Shown here in pieces: positions 7,393 through 15,146 of a DNA stretch of 64,000 nt. Made by a program: the position numbers and the translations under genes. This stretch comes from Streptomyces tubercidicus (lineage in GTDB: Bacteria > Actinomycetota > Actinomycetes > Streptomycetales > Streptomycetaceae), in contig NZ_CP114205.1 of NCBI RefSeq assembly GCF_027497495.1, forward strand, positions 6,882,001 through 6,946,000. The letters are read 5' to 3'. The notes under the pieces were generated by a model. The model saw only the letters and a program-made list of their open reading frames with translations. It ran no database searches and was not told the origin of the DNA. Position 1 is the stretch's first letter. Every line of letters begins with the position of its first letter.

Positions 7393-9659
7393 CATGCGCG
7401 AGGACCACGTCCTCGCCGATCTTGTCCCGCACCGAGGCCATGGGACCAACCCCGTATGCGCGGGGACCACCACCCCTCGTGGCCTGCAGGGATGGCCGGG
7501 TAGGGACCAACCCCGCAGGCGCGGGGACCACCGGTCGCGCACCCATGCGATGGCGTCTTCCCAGGGACCAACCCCGCATGCGCGGGGACCACACCGCGAA
7601 GAGGTCGGGGTGCCGTGTCAGCAGGGGACCAACCCCGCATGCGCGGGGACCACCACACGCTGGCGGTGACCCGGACCGCTCTGTCGGGACCAACCCCGCA
7701 TGCGCGGGGACCACCGTGCTCTGCGGGAACGCCCCGCGTCCGTCGTGGGACCAATCCCGCGGGTGCGGGGAGCAGGTGATACGGACCGTGTCGACGAGGA
7801 GGTTCGTGGGACCAACCCCGCGGGTGCGGGGAGCAGGAAGTGGGAGGTGCAGGAGGGGTGGGATTCTGGGGACCAACCCCGCGGGTGCAGGGAGCAGGCA
7901 GAGTGGGAAATCCCGGTCGAGGAGGGGGACCAACCCCGCATGCGCGGGGACCACCGGCGGTGTGGGGCGTCAGCGGGAGCACCTTGAGGACCAACCCCGC
8001 GTGCGCAGGGACCACCCGCACCCCGAACTGGTGCGGGCCACCAGTGCGGGACCAACCCCGCATGCGTGGGGACCACCCGGTCACGTCCGCCCACGGGCCG
8101 CCGACGCCGGGACCAACTCCGCATGCGCGGGGACCACCGGCGCCAACCGCGGTGTCGTACGAAGCGCTGGGGATCAACCCCGCATGCGCGGGGACCACCC
8201 TGTTTCCCTGAGCCGCCAGCAGCGCCGGCGGGATCAACCCCGCATGCGCGGGGACCACTACCTGGGTGTCAGCGTGAGCATGGTGAAGCTGGGACCAACC
8301 CCGCATGCGCGGGGACCACGACACCGCCATGGTCGTGAACTCCGTCGCCGGGGGACCAACCCCGCATGCGCGGGGACCACGCTGGCATGGGGGAGGGCAA
8401 CCAGAAGTTCCAGGACCAACCCCGCATGCGCGGGGACCACGACCAGGCCCTGTACGAACTCGTCGAGGGCACGGGATCAACCCCGCATGCGCCGGGACCA
8501 CAGAGCAGCGTTCGCCGCCCTCGAGTCGCCGAGGGGACCAACCCCGCATGCGCGGGGACCACTGGAGGGGTGGACGCCCCAGCAGATCCGGCAGGGGACC
8601 AACCCCGCGGGTGCGGGGAGCAGACCCGACCTCGGCCAGCATGAGGAACTTGCTGGGGACCAACCCCGCATGCGCGGGAACCACGCGAGGTAGCAGCCAT
8701 GGCGGCAGCGCGGCCGGGGACCAACCCCGCATGTGCGGGGACCACAAGCGGGGAACGTGCAACCCAGGTCCCCTACCAAGGGGCCAATCCCGCAAGCGCG
8801 GGTAGCAGGTGGGGGTCGCCCATCAGTCCGTGTCCTGGTTGGGGGCACCCCCGCATGCGCGGGGAGCAGCCTACCTGGGTCTCCGGGCGCAGCCGGGAGA
8901 AAGGACCAACCCCGCATGCGCGGGGACCACGGCGTACCTTCAAAATGGAAAGCACGACAGTGGGGACCAACCCCGCATGCGCGGGGACCACGAACCGCAC
9001 TCGGGGACCGGGACCTCACACCCGGGACCAACCCCGCATGCGCGGGGACCACCGCGCGCCACCCGGCCAGTCGCGCGAGTGATGGGACCAACCCCGCATG
9101 CGCGGGGACCACTAGGTTCCGGCGGTGCGGCGTGTTTCGAAGTCGGGACCAACCCCGCATGCGCGGGGACCACCCGGCCCTCCGTCGCGCTGCTGCCCAC
9201 GGATCGGGACCAACCCCGCATGCGCGGGGACCACGACAATCCGCACCTCAATGCGCTGAGTCCGCAGGGACCAACCCCGCATGCGCGGGGACCACGCCCG
9301 GCGGCGAGCAGCCACCTGCTCCATTCCGGGACCAACCCCGCATGCGCGGGGACCACTGCCCGTCAGGGCCGACCAGGACGTGGTCGACGGGACCAACCCC
9401 GCATGCGCGGGGACCACCGGTCTGGAAACGGCGCCAGACGTCTGCCTCGGGGACCAACCCCGCATGCGCGGGGACCACCAGCTTGCCTTTCCGGCCCCTG
9501 GCACTGAGGAGGGACCAACCCCGCATGCGCGGGGACCACGGTGACCGTGCCGGAGTCCGCGGCCGCCCAGGGACCAACCCCGCATGCGCGGGGACCACGA
9601 TCGACCCCGACACCGCCGACGTGGACACGAGGGACCAACCCCGCATGCGCGGGGACCAC
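7393..9659 (-). CRISPR. Type I-E CRISPR array 1, leader half (37 full repeats plus a half repeat)
   Basis: This continues array 1 beyond the inserted element. The half repeat at 7393-7408 is followed by full repeats from 7442 to 9631 at about 61-base spacing. Repeats near the leader (8902-9659) are nearly all identical to the GCATGCGCGGGGACCAC-ending form. Variant repeats ending GGGTGCGGGGAGCAG lie at 7747, 7808, 7869 and 8595, and poorer copies at 8780 and 8841. Spacers are mostly 32 nt, with a 27-nt one before 7925. Together with the trailer half, array 1 has about 54 repeats. No cas gene lies in the window. Open frames across the array encode only repeated peptides and are not genes. Confidence 0.98.
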
Positions 9660-9834
9660 AGGCTGTGAGCTGCGGTTTCAGGAAGACGGTGAGTCGAGTT
9701 TACTAACTTTCAGCGATTCGGACATAACGCCCTTCAGTTGGGTTGCGGCTCCAGCGGGGCGCAGTGGTCCGCAGAGCCATTGCGGCCTGGGGCACCGCTC
9801 CGGCGTCGTGCACCCGGCACAGGTGATGTCGGTG
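9660..9834 (-). promoter_or_regulatory. CRISPR array 1 leader (175 bp, duplicated at 13021)
   Basis: This segment abuts the last, perfectly conserved repeat of array 1 and matches 13021-13195 at 168 of 175 positions by my reading, which marks it as the leader from which the minus-strand crRNA precursor starts and where new spacers enter. On the minus strand an AT-richer core reads GTTAGTAAACTCGACTCACC. In the other copy the same place is GTGAGTAAAATCAACTCACC, whose ends form a GTGAGT...ACTCAC inverted repeat; here that dyad is broken. The leader also encodes the last part of the DUF6896 gene. Confidence 0.8.
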
Positions 9835-10229
9835 GCTACGCTGAACCACCCCGGCCGCACCTCGGCCAGAAGCGGTTGCAGCGACCGCGCCGCTGCCCGC
9901 AGGTCCTGATCCGTGACGTCACGAGGCTCCGGCAGGCTCAGCCCATACCAGCGCAGCCGCCAGAGGTCGAAGACTTCACTCCCGTCGGCTGCAAAGTCCA
10001 CATCGACCTCAGTGCCGTTGTCGCACACGAAGCGGCACCCTGCCCCATGAACCGCGTAGGAGTAGGCGCCGACCTGCCCCCTCCGGCTGATCCGGCGCGA
10101 ACGGATCAGGCCGAGGACATCTGCCAGCCGCTCAAGCGAGGGGATCGCCACCCTCATGGCGTCGTCGATCGCGTTCAGCGCGTGGATGTAGCCGAGCACA
10201 AGATCCCGTGCAGCCCCAACCCGTTCCAT
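9678..10229 (-). CDS. DUF6896 domain protein, 3' end embedded in the CRISPR leader
   Basis: 183 residues from the ATG at 10229, preceded by a purine-rich AGGGGGA. The central part (residues about 30-90, RRGQVGAYSYAVHGAGCRFV then TEVDVDFAADGSEVFDLWRL) matches what I know of the Streptomyces DUF6896 family, whose role is unknown. Around residues 120-145 there is a Cys cluster (ITCAGCTTPERCPRPQWLCG) not typical of the core domain, which could bind metal. The final part, including MSESLKVSKLDSPSS, is read from the leader of array 1, so the gene probably took its present stop from the leader. A 3' fragment of the same gene accompanies the second leader. Confidence 0.7.
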   Translation of the reverse strand: MERVGAARDLVLGYIHALNAIDDAMRVAIPSLERLADVLGLIRSRRISRRGQVGAYSYAVHGAGCRFVCDNGTEVDVDFAADGSEVFDLWRLRWYGLSLPEPRDVTDQDLRAAARSLQPLLAEVRPGWFSVATDITCAGCTTPERCPRPQWLCGPLRPAGAATQLKGVMSESLKVSKLDSPSS

Positions 10230-10534
10230 ACCGCGTCATCCCCCTGCGCCCGTGGCTGAAGGAATTGTTCCATGGGCCGCCAGCTTCTCCGCAGGTTGGC
10301 ATTCTGAAACGATCAGTAAGCCGGGCCGTCGGTTTCCGCAGCCACCGTTATGGGGCGGGCGAGGCCGGCGGCGAGCTGCCAGGCCGCCGGGCCCCGCCCG
10401 TCTGGGGCAAGGCGCTCCAGGAGCTGGAGGTGCCCGATCGTCTCGCGGGGGAGTTGAGGTGACCCGATGGTGGCGGGGAATCGATAGCACCCCTGGCCAC
10501 AATTGTGACACCGAACCCGGAGTCAGCCCCCCCC
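10230..10534. other. Intergenic region before array 2
   Basis: About 305 bases between the DUF6896 gene and array 2. It presumably holds the DUF6896 promoter. No coding frame with recognisable content, tRNA or repeat was seen. Confidence 0.4.
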
Positions 10535-11057
10535 GGGACCAACCCCGCAGGTGCGGGCAGCAGAGAGGACCCAGTCATGAGCCGGCCGGAAGACGGGGAC
10601 CAACCCCGCGGGTGCGGGGAGCAACCTCCGGGGTCGACGTACCCCAGGAACTTGCAGGGACCAACCCCGCAGGTGCGGGGAGCAGAGCTCGGGGCCGCCA
10701 ACGGGGTGGCCCAGCTCGGGGACCAACCAACCCCGCGGGTGCGGGGAGCAGGCCGTACGGGCAGCCTTCAGCGCCTTCTTGCCGGGACCAACCCCGCGGG
10801 TGCGGGGAACAGAGGGAGCTGAACAGCTGGTTCGAGAGCTGGTCGGGACCAACCCCACGGGTGCGGGGAGCAGGAAAGCGGGGAGATCGTCCCGAGACTC
10901 AACTACGGGACCAACCCCGCACGCGCAGGGACCACATCCTCGCCTCCGGCGGCGCACTGCTCAGCCCGGGACCAACCCCGCGTATGCGGGGAGCAGGAGT
11001 TGTTGGCGATGGCGCCTCCCTGCGTCGAGGGACCATCCCTGCGGGTGCGGCAAGCAA
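10535..11057 (-). CRISPR. Type I-E CRISPR array 2, leaderless (9 repeats)
   Basis: Repeats start at 10535, 10596, 10657, 10719, 10784, 10845, 10907, 10968 and 11029. Most are the variant form ending GGGTGCGGGGAGCAG rather than the GCATGCG form that dominates arrays 1 and 3. The repeat at 10719 is 33 nt because CCAA is doubled. The last repeat (11029) is degenerate (GGGACCATCCCTGC...CAAGCAA) and no copy of the leader follows it, so this block looks like an old fragment that can no longer acquire spacers. Confidence 0.95.
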
Positions 11058-11140
11058 GCACCGACGATCCAGTGGTCGACGGCCCCCGACAGGCCGAGTG
11101 CCAACCATGATCTCCCCCACGTAGGGAGGCCACCTGGGTG

Positions 11141-11791
11141 CTATCTGCGAGGACGTCTTTGGTTCTCCTGCGACGAGAGAAGTCCAAGCACAGCACGCTC
11201 CTGATGGTGGCTGCACCATTGTTGAGCCAACTGGCGATCCCTGAACCTTCCGAGACCGGGCTCCGTCGACGGGGTCATTTCAATCGCCTCCCACCCGCCG
11301 ACCGTCCCGGCGAACTCCTCTGCGATGACGACAAACGAGGGTCCGCGGAAGTAGCTGACAGCCGTGTTGCTGCTATTCAGATGCACGCCGGACTGGTCCG
11401 AGGTTAACGAGCCAGCTTCCTTTCGAGCCTCGAAGTAGGTGTTGACGTGAGTCTTAACCTCGTCTCGCATGACGTTCATGACCTGTTGGCGGTAGGTAGG
11501 GCGACTCAGGCAGGTCTGGTACGAGAAGTCGATGCGGCTCCCGTCCGTACGAAGCACCTCGAATCCCGGATACGGGCCTCGCTGCGGCGGAGCGATCGCA
11601 AACGCATCAATGCCGGGGCCGACCTTGTCTTCCGCTTCATGATGCTTGTCGAGAAGGTCCAGCAGCAGCTGATGGTCGCCCTCCTGGTCCACGATGCTTC
11701 CCATGGGGTACCGGTACAGCACTGCGCGCACGGCCTCCTTCGCCTCCCCCTTCGTCCGATACCGTCGATGCCCAATCCAAAATTCAGGCAT
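11141..11791 (-). CDS. DUF3223 domain protein
   Basis: 216 residues from the ATG at 11791, with GAGGGAG five bases upstream; the GTG at 11797 is too close to that site. Residues about 1-95 match the DUF3223 pattern: a start FWIGHRRYRTKGEAKEAVRA, a middle DHQLLLDLLDKHHEAEDKVG, and the end GFEVLRTDGSRIDFSYQTCL. This domain is known from plant DCL proteins and from phage and mobile-element proteins, where a nucleic-acid role is suspected. The C-terminal half (about 100-216) is not recognised. It stands between CRISPR arrays 2 and 3 and may have arrived with mobile DNA. Confidence 0.8.
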   Translation of the reverse strand: MPEFWIGHRRYRTKGEAKEAVRAVLYRYPMGSIVDQEGDHQLLLDLLDKHHEAEDKVGPGIDAFAIAPPQRGPYPGFEVLRTDGSRIDFSYQTCLSRPTYRQQVMNVMRDEVKTHVNTYFEARKEAGSLTSDQSGVHLNSSNTAVSYFRGPSFVVIAEEFAGTVGGWEAIEMTPSTEPGLGRFRDRQLAQQWCSHHQERAVLGLLSSQENQRRPRR

Positions 11792-12015
11792 GGCCACTCC
11801 CTCTTAGACTTTGTAAGCCCTGCGGCGCAGTTATTCCGACAGCGTTTGGCAATCGCGTCCTATCGCCACGTCAACCCTCGGGTTCGAGCGACGAGGAATC
11901 CTGGTGTAGTCCTGCTCACCTCCCCAAGCAAGCGGTTCGAGTTGGGTTCATAGGTTCGGGCGGACTCTCAACGGAGGAGCAGGGCAGGAGTGCAGGCGTC
12001 TGCGAGCCCCTCCCA

Positions 12016-13020
12016 AGGGTCATCCCTGTGTCGTGGGGAGCAGCGGCAGCCAGCGTGACCCCACGGTATTGGCAGGACCATCCCCCGCAGGTGCGGGGGA
12101 GCACAACGCATCGTGCCGGGTCGAGGCACCGTTCCGGGGACCAACCCCGCATGCGCGGGGGCCCACTCCGAGCCGCCGGTGCGCCACTTCCCGACGTCGG
12201 GACCAACCCCGCATGCGCGGGGACCACATGATGCCCGCGAGGATCACGGCGCCGATGAAGGGACCAACCCCGCATGCGCGGGGACCACGCGGCCAGGCCG
12301 GCGGGGAGGCGGTTCATCTTGGGACCAACCCCGCATGCGCGGGGACCACCGCGGTCGCCTCGCCCGGCAGTCTGGCGGACAGGGACCAACCCCGCATGCG
12401 CGGGGACCACCACGGGCCGAACTACCGGCAGAGCGGTTCCACGGGACCAACCCCGCATGCGCGGGGACCACATGCCCGGCGCTTCCTGGGCTGTGATGGC
12501 CGGGGGACCAACCCCGCATGCGCGGGGACCACGTGGCGTTCACGGTCGTGGTGTTGTGGATGTTGGGACCAACCCCGCATGCGCGGGGACCACCGACAAG
12601 GACAGGGCCCCAAAGCCCCGTCAGAGGGACCAACCCCGCATGCGCGGGGACCACGGACTCGCGTCCGGCGTACTGAGTGCGGGCGAGGGACCAACCCCGC
12701 ATGCGCGGGGACCACCCGGCCTGATGGATGACGTGGTGGCGGGCGGGGGGACTAACCCCGCATGCGCGGGGACCACATCCGGAGCAGGACGTCTGAGCTG
12801 TCGTCCGGGGGACCAACCCCGCATGCGTGGGGACCACGCGAAAACACCGCACAGGGGCCCCTCGTGGTCGGGACCAACCCCGCATGCGCGGGGACCACTC
12901 TGAACGCCCCCAGTAGCAGACCTCCCGGTCGGGACCAACCCCGCATGCGCGGGGACCACGCGGCGGAGTCCTTCGTGGCTCGATAGATGAAGGGACCAAC
13001 CCCGCATGCGCGGGGACCAC
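12016..13020 (-). CRISPR. Type I-E CRISPR array 3 (15 good repeats plus 2 degenerate)
   Basis: Well-conserved 29-nt repeats start at 12137, 12199, 12260, 12321, 12382, 12443, 12504, 12565, 12626, 12687, 12748, 12809, 12870, 12931 and 12992. Two decayed copies precede them at about 12016-12043 (AGGGTCATCCCTG...) and 12074-12104 (AGGACCATCCCCCGC...), marking the trailer. Repeats are the GCATGCGCGGGGACCAC-ending form, as in the young half of array 1. A leader follows at 13021, so transcription is leftward. The homogeneous repeats and the intact dyad in the leader suggest recent activity. Confidence 0.97.
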
Positions 13021-13195
13021 AGGCCGTGAGCTGCGGTTTCAGGAAGACGGTGAGTTGATTTTACTCACGTTCAGCGATTCGGACATAACGCCCTTCGGTT
13101 GGGTTGCGGCTCCAGCAGGGCGCAGTGGTCCGCAGAGCCATTGCGGCCTGGGGCACCGCTCCGGCGTCGTGCACCCGGCACAGGTGATGTCGGTG
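13021..13195 (-). promoter_or_regulatory. CRISPR array 3 leader
   Basis: 175 bases adjoining the last repeat of array 3, almost identical to 9660-9834. On the minus strand it contains GTGAGTAAAATCAACTCACC, with GTGAGT and ACTCAC as inverted arms. This is a candidate binding site for integration machinery or for transcription control. Homology to the other leader stops abruptly after GATGTCGGTG at 13195. Confidence 0.8.
13039..13195 (-). pseudogene. 3' fragment of the DUF6896 gene carried with the leader
   Basis: The duplicated 175-bp block includes the last 50 or so codons of the DUF6896 gene, in frame and ending at the equivalent stop, but the block is cut off at 13195 and has no start. It is a by-product of leader duplication rather than a working gene. 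Confidence 0.7.
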
Positions 13196-13230
13196 TCCCC
13201 AGGCTAATACTGGACTCTCACTCGATCCGT

Positions 13231-13263
13231 CACGCCGGATCTTGCCGGGTTTGAGCCGGCGTG
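13231..13263. terminator. Hairpin with CACGCCGG arms
   Basis: CACGCCGG and CCGGCGTG form an 8-bp perfect stem separated by 17 bases. No U-tract follows. It could be a terminator or a mobile-element end left in this decayed region. Confidence 0.25.
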
Positions 13264-13545
13264 ATGGCGGGACGCGATGCCCGATTCGACTTGGCCGCCC
13301 GCCGACGGTAGGTCTCAGTCGGGCTGATGGAGATGTTTCCTGGGAGCTGTTCCGCCTACCACAGTAACGGGCTCATACAAGGCGCTGCCGGCGGCGCCTG
13401 AGGCCGAACAGGACGAGAGCGCGCCGCGCGGTGCGCCGCCGATTGCTCCACCCCGAGATGGTCTCGCGCGCAGGGTGGGGGCTTGGTGCAGGGGCAGGAT
13501 CCCCCGCGACGCCGACCGCACCTAAGCCGAAGCCGCCGGAGCGAG

Positions 13546-13834
13546 CGGGTCCGCATCGTCGACATCGGCGACTTCTCCCGAGAACTTTGCGGCGGCACCC
13601 ACGTCGCCCGCTGCTCTCAGGTCGGCGCCTTCCGCCTGCTGACCGAATTGTCGATCGGCTCCAACCTCTGCCGCGTCGAAGCCCTCACAGGCCATAGCAC
13701 TCTCACGCGCCTCGACACCGAGCGCCGCCTCCTGTGCGAGCTGTCCACAACCCTCGGAATCCGCCCGCAGGGCGCGCCGACCGCCTTTGCGCAAGCGCCT
13801 GGAGGCTCTCGCCGACGCCCAGACGCAACTGACC
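13546..13834 (+). pseudogene. Alanyl-tRNA synthetase fragment
   Basis: The frame encodes VRIVDIGDFSRELCGGTHVA followed by QVGAFRLLTELSIGSN and RVEALTG. This is the second additional (editing) domain of alanyl-tRNA synthetase with its zinc-binding CxxxH element. Further on the AlaRS coiled-coil motif LRKRLEALADAQTQL appears only after a +1 frame change near 13780. There is no aminoacylation domain upstream and the downstream C-Ala domain is missing. It is a broken, truncated copy of an alaS-like gene, not the housekeeping gene. Confidence 0.75.
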
Positions 13835-14063
13835 TCCTGTCCTCGGCTGATCAGTTGAGGGGGTGGATGGCTTCCCCTGAGGCACTCGCTGGCCGGGGAC
13901 TTTTCAGGGACTCTCGTGTCGGTCCAGGGGAGACTCCGGGGAATTTCCGCCGTGTAAGCAGGGAAGGCCATGACAGCGCTGAAAGGTACGGACACGCTGT
14001 TCAGGGCCCACAACCTCAGCACTCGATGATGTTCACCGCGAGCCCGCCGCTTGTGCTTGACGT
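13835..14063. other. Decayed intergenic stretch
   Basis: No recognisable gene between the alaS fragment and the excisionase-like gene. An integrase gene would be expected downstream of the excisionase in an integrated element, but none is present. Confidence 0.4.
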
Positions 14064-14249
14064 TCATGCGACCCCCTGTTCGCGGCAATTCTCTTCCAGC
14101 CAGGTCATGATCTCGTTGGGCCAGAACCGCAGTTGTTGGCCCACACGGAAGCTGGGGATGGCCTGCTTCTCGTGATTGTCGTAAACCCAGGAAGTGGGCT
14201 TTCCGAGAAAGTTCGCCAGAGCCGGCACGGTCCACATTTTTTGATCCAT
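14064..14249 (-). CDS. Excisionase-like helix-turn-helix protein
   Basis: 61 residues with a strong GGAGGTGA site eight bases before the ATG. The sequence (WTVPALANFLGKPTSWVYDN, then FRVGQQLRFWPNEIMTWLEE) is the MerR-like HTH_17 fold of AlpA/Xis proteins. In actinomycete integrative elements such a gene normally precedes the integrase and controls excision. Here no integrase follows, so the element has been lost and this small gene is an orphan. A truncated relative is found at 48456-48540. Confidence 0.75.
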   Translation of the reverse strand: MDQKMWTVPALANFLGKPTSWVYDNHEKQAIPSFRVGQQLRFWPNEIMTWLEENCREQGVA

Positions 14250-14295
14250 CGCCGCTCACCTCCGTAGGTCGGGAGTGCGACAGGATAAGGATGGA

Positions 14296-14595
14296 TCACG
14301 GCCGCACCAAACGGCCCGTACAGCGCCACTTGACCTTCATGGGCCCGTCGTGGCGGGCGTCTGTGCGTGAGACGGTGTGAGCGTCGGGGTGACGCACAGT
14401 GAAGAAGGTGCATCTCGTCGGTCTCGGTGCTGTCCAGGGTTCGGCCTTCAGCGCCAGAAGCCAGCACCGATCCAGCGCAACGCCCCCGAACGGACCGGAA
14501 GGGGCGGCAGCGGAAGTCAGCACGAACTCAGCACGGTCCGGCTCGGGCTCGTTCGAGGCGAACGAGACCAAGCCGTTGACCTGCATGTTTGTCAT
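14296..14595 (-). other. Open frame upstream of the excisionase-like gene
   Basis: About 100 codons from an ATG at 14595 (MTNMQVNGLVSFASNEPEPD at the N-terminus). It could be a small gene of the lost integrative element, but no ribosome-binding site or known domain is visible and the C-terminal third is of poor quality. Weakly supported. Confidence 0.2.
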
Positions 14596-14632
14596 CGTGC
14601 TCGGTGTCTGATACGAGCCCGCATCCCAATTC

Positions 14633-14773
14633 GAGAACATCTGGCTGCGCACCAAGCGCAAGAACGCCGAGGGCAAGGTCGTCGGCGGTTCGGGAGGGGT
14701 CTGCTATCTGTACTTCCCGGCCAGGCCGTCAGCGACCCAGCGGCGGGTTCTGGCGGAGCTGGGAATCCGCTGA
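14633..14773 (+). repeat. Copy 1 of a repeated coding fragment (ENIWLRTKRKN)
   Basis: The segment encodes ENIWLRTKRKNAEGKVVGG and then GGVCYLYFPARPSATQRRVL, ending at a TGA. A close copy lies at 19555-19735, fused to a glycoside hydrolase fragment. The parent protein is not recognised; it looks like the C-terminus of a mobile-element or plasmid protein. Confidence 0.6.
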
Positions 14774-15146
14774 GCATGTGCACCCGAAGGCGGCCGCGAT
14801 GGCCCTCCGACGCCTGCGGGCGATGAACGCCCGCAGGTTGAGATCGTCGGCATGCGGCGGTGACGGTCGGAGGGAGCCGGTCCAGGGTGTCGGAGGGCAC
14901 CGGGGACCGTCCGTCGTGGCGTTGGCCGGGGGTGAGGTGGACGGCGTCAACGGGTGATCATGGCCCTCGCAGGCGAGGTGCATTCTGCTGGTCAAGGTGC
15001 TTCGGGAAGGGGCGAGGGAGCGAACGTCAGGTTCTCGTGCGGACGTTGACAGGGAGCCGTGTCATGTAGCGGTTCGAGTGGTTTACCGTCCTCGTCCGTG
15101 TGAATGCACTGGCTCCGCGCCGCTTGTATGCCAAGTGTGATGCCCG
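14774..15146. other. Intergenic region upstream of the amino-acid oxidase
   Basis: About 370 bases without a supported gene. The last 100 bases should contain the promoter of the oxidase gene, but clear hexamers were not identified. Confidence 0.35.

Noticed and set aside
7422..8693. Long open frames (up to 472 codons) across the CRISPR arrays on both strands
   Set aside because: They encode only repeated peptides such as GPTPHARGP or RACGVGP from the repeat unit and have no start context; they are artefacts of the 61-base period and GC content.
5156..12991. Spacers matching other parts of this window (self-targeting)
   Set aside because: No clear match was noticed by eye; a systematic spacer search could not be run.
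14860..15069. Small open frames upstream of the amino-acid oxidase
   Set aside because: No ribosome-binding site, no recognisable content, mutually overlapping on both strands.
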